Below are positions 10,669 through 19,773 of a stretch of 64,000 bases of DNA, piece after piece; position 1 is the first letter of the stretch; the number at the start of each line of letters is the position of its first letter. The notes beneath the pieces were generated by a model that had not been told where the DNA came from, searched no databases, and saw only the letters and a list, made by a program, of their open reading frames with translations. The DNA is from Desulfitibacter alkalitolerans DSM 16504 (GTDB taxonomy: Bacteria; Bacillota; DSM-16504; Desulfitibacterales; Desulfitibacteraceae), in contig NZ_KK211105.1 of the NCBI RefSeq assembly GCF_000620305.1, positions 2,501 to 66,500 on the forward strand, given 5' to 3'. A program made the translations under genes and the position numbers.

Positions 10669-11097
10669 ATGAAGGCAGATTTAACAAAGGTTTCCATAAG
10701 AAGAGGAGATATCTATTTAGTTAACCTGGGATGTGACAGTAAAGGAAGAACGATTAGCAGACCTGTTCTTGTAATACAAAATGATATAGGAAATAGGTTT
10801 TGTTCAACGGTAATCGTAGTTCCCTTAATACCAGAGACACTGAAAAAAAAATTGCTATTTTCAATTTCCATAAAGGCCAATTCAGTCACAGGTTTAATGA
10901 AGGATCATGTGGCAGTTTTTTCACAAATTAGGACAGTGGATAAGAGCTGGTTTACAAACGATTGTTATTTGGGAAGATTAAATGATGAAGATAGAGAGCA
11001 GATGGATAAGGCAATAGAGCTGAGCTTGGGATTAAGCACTTTACAAAAACTTCAAAATAGAAAAGAAGTATATGTTAACCAAAAAAAATTGGTATAA
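10669..11097 (+). CDS. MazF/PemK-family toxin-like endoribonuclease
   Basis: The 142-residue protein has the MazF core: RRGDIYLVNL at the N-terminus, SRPVLVIQND (about residues 33-42), STVIVVPL (about 49-56) and SQIRTVDK (about 84-91). MazF proteins cut single-stranded mRNA at short motifs and are blocked by a partner antitoxin. The start at 10669 is chosen over an ATG at 10648 because GGAGG at 10656-10660 is correctly spaced. The C-terminal 30 residues, rich in Lys and Gln, extend beyond the usual family length of about 115. The upstream 54-codon gene is the only candidate antitoxin. Confidence 0.8.
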   Translation: MKADLTKVSIRRGDIYLVNLGCDSKGRTISRPVLVIQNDIGNRFCSTVIVVPLIPETLKKKLLFSISIKANSVTGLMKDHVAVFSQIRTVDKSWFTNDCYLGRLNDEDREQMDKAIELSLGLSTLQKLQNRKEVYVNQKKLV

Positions 11098-11118
11098 TAA
11101 TATAAAGAAAGATATAGG

Positions 11119-11146
11119 AAGCGATTAATAATCGCTTTTTTCTTTT
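11119..11146 (+). terminator. Intrinsic terminator after mazF-like gene
   Basis: AAGCGAT and ATCGCTT (11119-11125 and 11131-11137) form a hairpin followed by TTTTCTTTT. It lies about 20 bases past the toxin stop. Confidence 0.75.
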
Positions 11147-11197
11147 AATATTATCTTTTTCTATTTAACTACATGTCATGGATGGGGGAATTGCAAA

Positions 11198-11857
11198 TTG
11201 ATAACTCTAAAGGATTTAAAGGATAACAAAGAAGTGAGCACCTATATAAAAAAAGCAAATGAGCATCTTAAGGCCATGGGCTATACAGAGCATGGATTTA
11301 GGCATGTTAACCTTGTAGCAACACTGGCTGGAAAAATTCTTGAACAGCTAAACTATCCAAAGCGTGACCAGGAGCTTGCGTCCATGGCAGGCTATCTTCA
11401 TGATATAGGTAATGTAATAAGTCGTCATGATCATGGTCAATCTGGGGCCCTATTGTCCTATTATATTCTAGACAAACTTGGTATGGAACCTGAGGAAATA
11501 GCATTAATAATATCTGCAATTGGAAATCATGAAGAACAGTATGGCCATGCTGTAAATCATATTGCTGCCAGTCTAATATTAGCAGACAAGTCAGATGTTC
11601 ATAGATCAAGGGTTAGAAATAAGGACATATCAACATTTGACATCCATGACAGGGTTAACTACGGAGCTGAGCATTCATCCCTGGTAATTAATAGTGAGGA
11701 AAAGACTATAACCATGGTAGTAAACATCGACCTGACAATTACTACAGTTATGGAGTACTTTGAAATTTTTCTTACAAGAATGGTAATGTGTAGAAGAGCA
11801 GCGGATTTCTTAAGATGTAATTTTGGTTTAATTATTAATGATTCGAGACTGCTATAA
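11198..11857 (+). CDS. HD-domain phosphohydrolase
   Basis: This 219-residue protein carries the HD metal site. The His of GFRHVNLV lies near residue 32 and the His-Asp pair in GYLHDIGN near 65. Further histidines (SRHDHG, GNHEEQYGH) and Asp in LADKSD near 131 complete a metal-coordination pattern. The family hydrolyses phosphate esters or nucleotides; the substrate cannot be told here. It starts at a TTG with GGGGGAA 1 base upstream of the nearer TTG and well spaced from this one. It lies between the toxin gene and secD with its own intergenic gaps. Confidence 0.8.
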   Translation: MITLKDLKDNKEVSTYIKKANEHLKAMGYTEHGFRHVNLVATLAGKILEQLNYPKRDQELASMAGYLHDIGNVISRHDHGQSGALLSYYILDKLGMEPEEIALIISAIGNHEEQYGHAVNHIAASLILADKSDVHRSRVRNKDISTFDIHDRVNYGAEHSSLVINSEEKTITMVVNIDLTITTVMEYFEIFLTRMVMCRRAADFLRCNFGLIINDSRLL

Positions 11858-11886
11858 TGTAGAGCTCCATTATATATGTATGTAAT

Positions 11887-11916
11887 TTGACAAAGCTTTG
11901 AAATGGGGTTTATAAT
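11887..11916 (+). promoter_or_regulatory. Sigma-A type promoter for secDF
   Basis: TTGACA at 11887-11892 and TATAAT at 11911-11916 match both consensus hexamers perfectly, with an 18-base spacer. They lie about 55 bases before the secD start. Confidence 0.8.
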
Positions 11917-11969
11917 ATAACAGTTGAAAACAAAAGATAGTGGCAATTTTTATTTAGTGGGGAGGAAAC

Positions 11970-13208
11970 ATGGTGAAATATGCTAATACATTTAAGTTGC
12001 TGTTGGTCATATTATTAGTAGCTGCCATCAGCTTTTTTTCTTATCCACCTCTAATTAATTCTCTTAACCTTGGTTTAGATTTACGAGGGGGAGTTCATAT
12101 TGTCCTTGGCGCCATTGAGACAGAAGATGTTAAGGTGACAGATGAAGACATGGAGCAATTAATGATGGTAATGAGGCAAAGAGTTGATGAGCTGGGAGTA
12201 AGTGAACCCTATATTCAAAGAGAAGGGGATAAAAGACTCATTGTTGAACTCGCAGGAATTGATGATCCTGAAGAAGCAGTTAAAATTATTGGAAAGACTG
12301 CATCTTTAGAATTTCAGCTAGCAGATGGTACTGTAATCTTACATGGTGGAGATTTGGAGACGGCCCAGGCTAGAATGGATCAATATACGCAAAGACCCCA
12401 GGTAAACCTTAAGTTTAAGCCTGAGGGAGCAAGGGTTTTTGCCCAGGTTACTGGAGAACTGGCAAATTCTTATCCTCCACAGGATCCCAGGAGATATATA
12501 GCAATACTATTAGATGGTGAAGTACTAACAAATCCTCATGTTAACGAGGCAATTCCAGATGGACAAGCTGTAATTAGTGGTGGCTTTACCGAGTTCATTG
12601 AGGCAGCCAACCTGGCAGCTCTTTTAAGAGCCGGTGCGCTACCTGTAGATGTTGAAATTCTTGAAAAAAGATTAGTAGGCCCCCAACTTGGGCTTGATTC
12701 AATTGAAAAAAGCAAAAAGGCTATTGCCATAGGAATTACATTTATTATTCTATTTATGCTTTTAGTTTATAGATTAAATGGGCTTGCAGCCAATATATCG
12801 CTAGCCCTTTATGGAGTAGTATTACTTGCTTTAATTTCAGGCATCAAGGCCACTTTAACCCTGCCTGGAATAGCAGGTCTGCTATTATCTGTGGGTATGG
12901 CAGTAGATGCAAATATTATTATTTATGAGCGAATTAAAGAAGAACTGCGGAACAAGAAAAGTATCAGGGCAGCAGTTGACGCTGGATTTAGAAGAGCAAC
13001 CCTTACAATATTAGATGCTAATATGACCACTTTAATTGGTGCCTTCGTTTTATATTTCTTTGGTGCAGGTATGATTAGAGGTTTTGCGGTAACCCTAACC
13101 CTGGGGATTCTAGCAAGCATGTTTACCTCATTAATTTTCACCAGAATCCTTTTACGTACTGCAGTTAAGATTAAAATATTTCAAAATACCAGGTATTTTG
13201 GTGTATAG
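11970..13208 (+). CDS. secD: Protein translocase subunit SecD
   Basis: SecD (412 residues) helps the Sec translocon pull exported proteins using the proton motive force. It has an N-terminal membrane helix (about residues 8-28), LGLDLRGGVH (about 34-43) and an extracytoplasmic P1 domain. A C-terminal five-helix RND-type membrane part (from about 250) carries GMAVDANIIIYERIKEE (about 309-325). A GGGGAGG site precedes the ATG. secF begins 14 bases after the stop. Confidence 0.96.
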   Translation: MVKYANTFKLLLVILLVAAISFFSYPPLINSLNLGLDLRGGVHIVLGAIETEDVKVTDEDMEQLMMVMRQRVDELGVSEPYIQREGDKRLIVELAGIDDPEEAVKIIGKTASLEFQLADGTVILHGGDLETAQARMDQYTQRPQVNLKFKPEGARVFAQVTGELANSYPPQDPRRYIAILLDGEVLTNPHVNEAIPDGQAVISGGFTEFIEAANLAALLRAGALPVDVEILEKRLVGPQLGLDSIEKSKKAIAIGITFIILFMLLVYRLNGLAANISLALYGVVLLALISGIKATLTLPGIAGLLLSVGMAVDANIIIYERIKEELRNKKSIRAAVDAGFRRATLTILDANMTTLIGAFVLYFFGAGMIRGFAVTLTLGILASMFTSLIFTRILLRTAVKIKIFQNTRYFGV

Positions 13209-13221
13209 GGGGGGAAACTAA

Positions 13222-14121
13222 ATGTTCTTTGATTTTATAGGAAAGAGAAAATTATGGTTCCTTATGTCGCTTATTATAATTATCCCAGGATTGATTTCGC
13301 TAATGTTCCAGGGACTTAACCTTGGGATAGACTTTGCTGGTGGTACAAAGGTAATGGTTAAGTTTTCTCAGGAGGTTTCTTCTGAAGATATTAGGGAAGT
13401 GCTGTCTGAGCACAATCTTGGAAGAAGCACTATTCAGGCAAGTGAAAATAACCAGTTCATCATTAGAACACCCATTTTAACTGAGCAGGAAAATACTCAG
13501 GTTGTAAATGCATTAAGAGAAAAATTAGGTGATATGCAGATACTAAGTAATGAATCTGTTGGTTCTGTTGTAAGTGCAGAGCTGCAAGAAAAAGCAATAA
13601 TTGCTCTCTTAATCGCAACAGTATTGATGGTTGTTTATATTACAATTAGATTTGAGTTAAGCTTTGCCTTATCGGCCATAACAGCCCTTTTCCATGATAT
13701 TTTAATTACCTTGAGCATTTTTTCAATATTCCAGATAGAAATCAATATATCATTTGTAGCAGCAATACTCACTATTATTGGTTATTCCATAAACGATACT
13801 ATAGTAATATTTGACAGGATCAGGGAAAACCTTGAATTCAGACAAAAGGAAACCTTATCAGAGCTTGTAAACAAAAGTATTCATCAGAATTTAGTAAGGT
13901 CAATCTTTACTTCACTAACTTCAGTGGCCGTTTTGCTTGCCTTACTCATTTTTGGTGGTGATACTACAAGGGTTTTTGCTCTGGCAATGATAATTGGTTT
14001 TATCAGCGGAACCTATTCATCCATTTGTATAGCAAGTCCGGTATGGTTAGAGCTAAAAAAGCGCTGGTTTGTAAATGATAGAAGAAAAAAGAAGAAGGTA
14101 AACCCAGCACCTTCAAGGTAA
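13222..14121 (+). CDS. secF: Protein translocase subunit SecF
   Basis: SecF (299 residues) forms the second half of the SecDF complex. It has an N-terminal membrane helix (about residues 12-30), LGIDFAGGTKV (about 34-44), a short P1-like domain and five C-terminal membrane helices. The family motif GYSINDTIVIFDRIREN is near residues 190-206. The C-terminus is basic (RRKKKKVNPAPSR). secD and secF are separate genes, unlike the fused SecDF of B. subtilis. Confidence 0.96.
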   Translation: MFFDFIGKRKLWFLMSLIIIIPGLISLMFQGLNLGIDFAGGTKVMVKFSQEVSSEDIREVLSEHNLGRSTIQASENNQFIIRTPILTEQENTQVVNALREKLGDMQILSNESVGSVVSAELQEKAIIALLIATVLMVVYITIRFELSFALSAITALFHDILITLSIFSIFQIEINISFVAAILTIIGYSINDTIVIFDRIRENLEFRQKETLSELVNKSIHQNLVRSIFTSLTSVAVLLALLIFGGDTTRVFALAMIIGFISGTYSSICIASPVWLELKKRWFVNDRRKKKKVNPAPSR

Positions 14122-14138
14122 AACCTTTGCACCAAAAA

Positions 14139-14169
14139 AACAGCTGTCAAAAAGACAGCCGTTTTTTTT
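14139..14169 (+). terminator. Intrinsic terminator after secF
   Basis: AACAGCTGTC and GACAGCCGTT pair with one mismatch and a 5-base A loop, followed by a run of T. It lies about 18 bases after the secF stop. Confidence 0.8.
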
Positions 14170-14228
14170 GTTTTACATACCGCCACTTAGGGAAAAGCTA
14201 ATAGCAAGGCTTATGATGAGGTGAGTAT

Positions 14229-14702
14229 ATGGAATATATAGCAATAGCTTGGATAATATTTGGTCAAATAATAAACACGCTTCTAGGCATCAAGGGCATT
14301 GTACTTTATCTGCTTGGGTTGTTTTTACTAGCTGCCCTTGATGGTTATCAATTTATTACATACATGCAGTTTAGTAATATTGTAATAGCAACAACTGCAC
14401 TAATAATAATTTTATTGACACTAATCTTTTTCAGGAAAAAGATCTGGGGAAGGTATAACATGCCAGTAAACAGTCTTGTATTAATGGGAATTTCAAGTAT
14501 TTTTATTATTGGCTCCTTGACCAAACCCTCTATAGGACTAATGGCAGGTGGAACAATTATGGTCCTGCCAATAGGTAGGGTAATTTTATACAAAGGATTT
14601 TTGGGAATATTTCAGTTATATATTATGTCATTTTTACAGTGGTTTGGTGTATTACTGATAAATTTATATATTTTTTGGAGCATTATTGGAAATTTAACGT
14701 AA
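14229..14702 (+). CDS. Unrecognised multi-span membrane protein
   Basis: The 157-residue product is almost entirely hydrophobic, with about four or five membrane helices (roughly residues 4-22, 23-40, 48-70, 83-100 and 120-155). A short basic stretch, FFRKKIWGRYN, lies near 67-77. The Gly-rich third quarter (IGLMAGGTIMVLPIGRVILYKG, positions 105-126) recalls the layout of DUF456 proteins, but I would not assign it. A GAGGTGAG site precedes the ATG at 14229. It stands alone between the secF terminator and the insertion sequence, so context gives no function. Confidence 0.6.
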   Translation: MEYIAIAWIIFGQIINTLLGIKGIVLYLLGLFLLAALDGYQFITYMQFSNIVIATTALIIILLTLIFFRKKIWGRYNMPVNSLVLMGISSIFIIGSLTKPSIGLMAGGTIMVLPIGRVILYKGFLGIFQLYIMSFLQWFGVLLINLYIFWSIIGNLT

Positions 14703-14896
14703 AAATTTCTGCAAATTCTGAAGGATTTAGTGTTTCATTGGGAGAAATATATAAATTAACAGTAGTGTTGCATAAAAATTTTCTAACATTGTCAAACCCA
14801 GAAAATAGCAATAATTAACTATGGATAATTAAGCTAAATATGTTTAAATTTAACAATTAAATTTCCTGATCAAATTGCCAAAAAGGCGAAGTAAGG

Positions 14897-16212
14897 GGTA
14901 GTCCTTATCCACATTTTGACAGTATGCGCTTTACAGTAGTACTGGGTCATAAGTAAGATCATCTAAATGATCTGATTCGCCTGCTATAACCTGCCTTAGA
15001 GTCATTTTGTAAGTTAGTTCGTGGTCAATTTTTCGTCGCCCCTTCGAGGTCCGCTTAGGTTTTCGATGAAGCTTGCGAATAAATGTACTAAATGCTTCTA
15101 ATAAGCAAGTGATTAGCATTCTTTTAAAATTTAGCATTAAACCCTGATAGCCAGTTTTTAATTTAAGCAGCATCAGCAAGCAATGTGTTATTAGTGCTAT
15201 TAGTATCTGGTTTTCCACTGCCTGGGGACTTTGCCCATAAAAGTGCTTAATGCAAAACTGCTGTTTGAGCCATTTGAAAAATACTTCTATTTGCCAGCGA
15301 TAGAGGTAAATACTACTTAACTCATCTACAGATAGTTCTAGCTTATTCGTTATGATAATTATCTTATTGCCTTTACTGTCTTGTGTCTCTATAAGCTGTA
15401 GGGGATGCTCCATTTTTGTAGAGCCATCTTTACCAAGGCGTACTAGCTGATGTTTTGTTATGTTACCAGAGGTTGGATAATCTTCTATTACTTCTACTAT
15501 TGCATTGCTTTTTAAGCGACTGACGAAGTAAATACCCTCTTTACAGTATGCATCAAATTTCTCATAATCAACATACGCCCTGTCAAAAACATAGATGGTT
15601 CCTTGTTCATAGATTATCATATCATCCATCATGTTTTTATCTGCAGGCTTTGCTGGTGTAACTATTGCTTCTTCTGGTATAACCACACCATTGCAGAATT
15701 CAAGTAGTAAATGAAGCTTTATCCCTGCTTTAGTTTCTCTGAATTTAGCCCATCTAAACAGAGATAAACATAAGCTTATGGCGCTAGAATCAAGTATTAG
15801 CAACCGTCCCATTTCTTGACGTATTCTATCATGACCAAGTTCTTTACCAAGTTGCGTAGTGATATTTTTGAATAAATAAGCTACTACCTCTACTGGTAGA
15901 TCTCTTAATCTACGAGATATTTGTGAAGGACTAAAGGATTCACAATCAAAAGCTTCGCAAAATCCATCATTATTAAAATCATTGCTAATATCTCTTAAAC
16001 TAGCTCTTTGATTAATCTGAGAATTGGCTAGCAGTTCAATAAGTTCTACTGTAGATAACTTTTTTAAATACTTATCTACCTCCATGTCTGACAGCAAATT
16101 TAAAAATTTTTCATTAATTATAGGACTAAACAGTTGCAAAAAAGTGGATTTTTTGATATCCTTGCCTTGCATTTTATAACTCCTTTATATTAGGGATTTG
16201 GCAAGGACTACC
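14897..16212 (-). mobile_element. IS4-family insertion sequence, apparently complete
   Basis: The element carries one intact transposase on the minus strand. The sequence GGTAGTCCTT at 14897-14906 recurs as its reverse complement AAGGACTACC at 16203-16212, giving a 10-bp perfect terminal inverted repeat, with weaker similarity inward. I could not find a target-site duplication next to these ends, so the exact boundaries may differ by several bases. The element sits between two genes and interrupts no recognisable reading frame. Confidence 0.7.
14931..16172 (-). CDS. IS4-family DDE transposase
   Basis: This 413-residue transposase has an N-terminal DUF4372-like domain (about residues 1-90). 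A DDE catalytic domain follows, with Asp in LILDSSAISL (about 128) and Asp in YVFDRAYVDYE (about 198). The IS4 signature Y-x2-R-x3-E-x6-K lies in YLYRWQIEVFFKWLK (about 288-302). An AAAGGAG site lies upstream of the minus-strand ATG. There is no frameshift or stop, so it may still be active. Confidence 0.93.
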   Translation of the reverse strand: MQGKDIKKSTFLQLFSPIINEKFLNLLSDMEVDKYLKKLSTVELIELLANSQINQRASLRDISNDFNNDGFCEAFDCESFSPSQISRRLRDLPVEVVAYLFKNITTQLGKELGHDRIRQEMGRLLILDSSAISLCLSLFRWAKFRETKAGIKLHLLLEFCNGVVIPEEAIVTPAKPADKNMMDDMIIYEQGTIYVFDRAYVDYEKFDAYCKEGIYFVSRLKSNAIVEVIEDYPTSGNITKHQLVRLGKDGSTKMEHPLQLIETQDSKGNKIIIITNKLELSVDELSSIYLYRWQIEVFFKWLKQQFCIKHFYGQSPQAVENQILIALITHCLLMLLKLKTGYQGLMLNFKRMLITCLLEAFSTFIRKLHRKPKRTSKGRRKIDHELTYKMTLRQVIAGESDHLDDLTYDPVLL

Positions 16213-16406
16213 TTGTTATCTCTATTATAAAGGATTTTTTAATGCAAATACAGCAAAATATCTATTTTATCTTCTTAATTCGCAGCATTTCTTTGATTAT
16301 CAAAATTTATTATAACTTGACAAATTCTAAATGTTTTTTTGCAACGTTACTGATAAATTAAGAAGTTAATATTTGTGTATTTCCTATATGGGAGGAGTGG
16401 AGTACC

Positions 16407-16793
16407 ATGCAGGCATATCTGGTGGGAGCATTATTATTTGCTGTGTTAGTTGCAATCTTTGCAATACAAAATGTGAGACCAGTTGATATACGCTTTTTAA
16501 CCTGGCAGATACAGGAGATATCTTTAGTTTTGGTCATTTTAGGTTCAGCCTCAATAGGTGCAGTAGTAGTTTTTTTCCTTGGAACAGTTAAGCAAATCTC
16601 CAATCATCGGCAAATCAAGGAATTAAGGAGAAAAAATGATGAGTTAGAAAAAACAGTAAAGGAACTTCAAGCCATTAAAGAAAACCATAATAATCTGGAC
16701 CAAGATTCAATAGAAACGGAATTGGATGAAACTAATGAAGCACATGAACCACTGCCTGATGAACATGAAATTGAGGAAGAAGAAAGAAATTAA
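16407..16793 (+). CDS. LapA-domain membrane protein
   Basis: The 128-residue protein has two membrane helices (about residues 5-20 and 40-62) joined by the LapA/DUF1049 motif AIQNVRPVDIRFLTWQ. A coiled coil (about 70-95) and an acidic tail (EIEEEERN) follow. The E. coli homolog LapA works with LapB in envelope homeostasis; the role in Firmicutes is unclear. The position just before recJ matches the yrvD-recJ order of Bacillus. GGGAGGAG precedes the ATG. Confidence 0.85.
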   Translation: MQAYLVGALLFAVLVAIFAIQNVRPVDIRFLTWQIQEISLVLVILGSASIGAVVVFFLGTVKQISNHRQIKELRRKNDELEKTVKELQAIKENHNNLDQDSIETELDETNEAHEPLPDEHEIEEEERN

Positions 16794-16804
16794 AAGCACT
16801 CTCT

Positions 16805-16830
16805 AAGCACTGAACTGAGTGCTTTTTTTG
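16805..16830 (+). terminator. Intrinsic terminator after lapA-like gene
   Basis: AAGCACT and AGTGCTT (16805-16811 and 16818-16824) form a stem with a 6-base loop, followed by TTTTT. Confidence 0.75.
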
Positions 16831-16888
16831 TGTGGTTGATATATGTAACCCTATTGTTTATAATAACCTAGATAGGATGGTGACATAA

Positions 16889-19744
16889 GTGGAGAAAGCA
16901 AACAAAATATGGTACATAAAACCTTCTGAACCTAATTTACAATGTGAGTTGAGCAAGGGGCTGGGGGTATCACCTCTAGTTTCCCAATTATTAATAAATA
17001 GAGGCATTACAAACCAGGATGAGGGCAAAAGCTTTCTCTCTTCTAATTTGAGCCATTTAAGTGATCCATGGCATATAAATGGTATGGAGGCAGCCTGGGA
17101 AAGATTTTTATTAGCCAAGGAAAAAGGTGAAAGAATTTTAATATATGGTGATTATGACGTTGATGGTTTAACTGCAACTGCTATAATGATAGAGTTCATA
17201 AAAAATGCAGGGTTAGAAGTTGAATATCTTATTCCCAATCGAATGGAAAATGGCTATGGCTTAAGTATGGATATGCTTCCTGCTGTTGAGGATAAAAATT
17301 GTTCTCTAGTTATTACCGTTGACTGTGGTATTAATTCAATAGAAGAGGTTAGGGTACTTAAAAAAAAGGGTATAGATGTAATTGTAACAGATCACCATCT
17401 TCCTGGGGAAAATCTTCCTGAGGCCTGGGCAGTCATAAATCCAAAGCTGAAATCCCCTAAAGAGGCCTATGACCTGGCAGGTGTTGGGGTTGCTTTTAAA
17501 GTTGTTCAAGCATTTTCTGAAAGATTACAAATAGAGGGCCAGGTTCCTGATGTATTAGATCTGGTAGCTTTAGGAACTGTAGCTGATATTGTTCCTCTTT
17601 TTGGTGATAACAGAATCATTGTGAAGGAAGGCCTAAAGGTATTAGCCTCTACCCATAGGAAGGGTCTAAAGGCACTAATGAACGTTTCAGGCATTAATGG
17701 ACAAGGTATTACTACTCAAGAACTGTCTTTTGGTCTGGCCCCCAGGATTAATGCAGCAGGACGAGTGGGAGATAGTGCAGCTGCACTTGAACTGCTACTA
17801 ACTAAGTCTATTCAGAGGTCAGATGAATTAGCAAAGATACTAAATAGAACAAACCAAGAACGTCAGGTAATAGAAGGTGCAATCAGTAATCAAGCGGAAG
17901 AAATGTTAAGGGAGCTGGATTTATCATCACAAAGAATTGTGGTTCTAGCATCAGAGTTTTGGCATCCGGGAATAATTGGCATTGTAGCCTCACGCCTTGC
18001 TAATAAAATCTATAGACCCGTCATTTTAATTGCAATTGAAGGGGAAAAGGGTAGGGGCTCTGCGAGAAGTATAATTCAATGTAATATTTATGAAGCTTTG
18101 CATTATTGTTCTGAACTGCTTGAAGAATTCGGAGGTCATGAGCTAGCAGCAGGAATTACTATTGCCGTGGACAAAATAGAAGAGTTTCGCAGGAGAATTA
18201 ATTCCTGGGCTAATAATCTTGATGAAAGTGTATTTGTTCCAAAGGTTTTCGGGGATGCAGAAGTTGTTTTTTCAGAGCTCCATAGGGAGCTTGTAAAGGA
18301 ACTTGAGACCCTGGCACCATTTGGCGAGGGTAACCCAAGTCCCCTTTTAATGTGCAGAGATATTGATATAATTAATTCCAAAAAGGTTGGCAAAATGGAA
18401 AACCATTTGAAAATGGTCGTAGCATCAGATGCAGCAGTAATTGATGCCATTGGATTTAAATTGGGGGCATATGATGAAATTGCCACAGCAGGCAACAAAG
18501 TTGATCTGGCATTTGAGCTGGAAAACAATTACTGGAATGGGAATGAGAATCTACAGTTAAAATTGAAGGATATTAAGAAAGCTGGTTTTAATAATGAAAT
18601 ACAAATACTTTGTAAAAAAGTAATTAAAGCAGAGGAAAAACCGCTTCCTATAGAAAAAGGTGATTTTCATGGTAGTGTGCTTGAAATAAACTCTGACATG
18701 GAGGTTCTCTTTCAGCAATTTTCAAAACAGAAGGGTACTATTTATGTTATAGGCGATACTGTTGCTTTTAGTCATGTCTTATTTACTTATTGGAAGTCCT
18801 ATATAAAAAGGCTTAATATGGATGCATACTTTTTGTCTGGAAGTGACACGGACCATAAAATTGATAATATTATACATAAAAAAAATAATTCAACCAGCGT
18901 CATATTTGCATCAGCGGCCTGGCTGAATCATTACAAGGTAATTATATCAAACCAGAGCTGTACAACAATTAGAATTGCATCCTCGTCAATAGACACAGAT
19001 TCTCACAATGTAGATGACATGGAGATAAAAAAGAATTATATTATATATAATCAAGAAACAGTAGTATATGATGAAATAGGATATGATTTAATATCACAAG
19101 GACAATTAATAGCTATTGTTAGTAATGAAGCTTCTGTTATATGGGTAAGAGACAAATCTGAATTAAAAAAACTTTTAAAGAAAATACAAAGCAGTATAGG
19201 CACACATAACATTTCTTACTGGGATTATGAATTAAGTTATGATAAACAGAGGGAAATGGTTGAAAGGTTTAATTCAGGAATAACTAACATATTTGTGGCA
19301 ATTCACTCATTTCCCAGGGGATATATTACTAGAGAAGCTATAGATATATTTATAGATTTTCCACTTGATAAATCCTGTTGGGATTATCTTATGCTAAACA
19401 AGAACTCCAAGTTCTTATATGCTGGTCAAGACATTTCCAAAATTCAATATCTTATTGACGATATGTATCCAACAAAGGATGCTCTAAAGCTTATATATAC
19501 ATTTGCAAGGCAATCTAAAAAAGAGTTAATTGATATTAATTTTCATAAGCTTCATGCATTCCTAGCCAGAAAGGGAACAATCATAAATGAAAAAACCTTT
19601 AAAACCATAATAAATACTTTTAACGAGCTTGGCTTAACTGGCAGCTCTAATGATCCCCAGGTTGACCTTAATAGATCATGGAGATATAAAGAAAATTTAC
19701 ATCAGCAGCAGGCTTGTAAGGACTTTATTACACGTTTAATCTAA
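16889..19744 (+). CDS. recJ: Single-strand-specific 5'-3' exonuclease RecJ, long form
   Basis: RecJ degrades single-stranded DNA in recombination and mismatch repair. The DHH-family metal motifs are YGDYDVDG (about residues 86-93), VDCGINS (about 148-154) and TDHHLPGE (about 167-174). A DHHA1 segment with GHELAAGI lies near 413-420, followed by an OB-like domain. The 951 residues far exceed the roughly 570 of E. coli RecJ. The extra C-terminal 370 residues (about 580-951) are a Firmicutes-style extension that I cannot assign. It starts at a GTG with GGATGGTGA upstream. Confidence 0.94.
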   Translation: MEKANKIWYIKPSEPNLQCELSKGLGVSPLVSQLLINRGITNQDEGKSFLSSNLSHLSDPWHINGMEAAWERFLLAKEKGERILIYGDYDVDGLTATAIMIEFIKNAGLEVEYLIPNRMENGYGLSMDMLPAVEDKNCSLVITVDCGINSIEEVRVLKKKGIDVIVTDHHLPGENLPEAWAVINPKLKSPKEAYDLAGVGVAFKVVQAFSERLQIEGQVPDVLDLVALGTVADIVPLFGDNRIIVKEGLKVLASTHRKGLKALMNVSGINGQGITTQELSFGLAPRINAAGRVGDSAAALELLLTKSIQRSDELAKILNRTNQERQVIEGAISNQAEEMLRELDLSSQRIVVLASEFWHPGIIGIVASRLANKIYRPVILIAIEGEKGRGSARSIIQCNIYEALHYCSELLEEFGGHELAAGITIAVDKIEEFRRRINSWANNLDESVFVPKVFGDAEVVFSELHRELVKELETLAPFGEGNPSPLLMCRDIDIINSKKVGKMENHLKMVVASDAAVIDAIGFKLGAYDEIATAGNKVDLAFELENNYWNGNENLQLKLKDIKKAGFNNEIQILCKKVIKAEEKPLPIEKGDFHGSVLEINSDMEVLFQQFSKQKGTIYVIGDTVAFSHVLFTYWKSYIKRLNMDAYFLSGSDTDHKIDNIIHKKNNSTSVIFASAAWLNHYKVIISNQSCTTIRIASSSIDTDSHNVDDMEIKKNYIIYNQETVVYDEIGYDLISQGQLIAIVSNEASVIWVRDKSELKKLLKKIQSSIGTHNISYWDYELSYDKQREMVERFNSGITNIFVAIHSFPRGYITREAIDIFIDFPLDKSCWDYLMLNKNSKFLYAGQDISKIQYLIDDMYPTKDALKLIYTFARQSKKELIDINFHKLHAFLARKGTIINEKTFKTIINTFNELGLTGSSNDPQVDLNRSWRYKENLHQQQACKDFITRLI

Positions 19745-19773
19745 ATTTAACAAAGCAGGAAAGGGGATAGCCT

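Noticed and set aside
14229-14702. Assignment of the membrane protein to DUF456
   Set aside because: Only the hydrophobic layout and one Gly-rich segment resemble that family; this is too weak for a call without a profile search.
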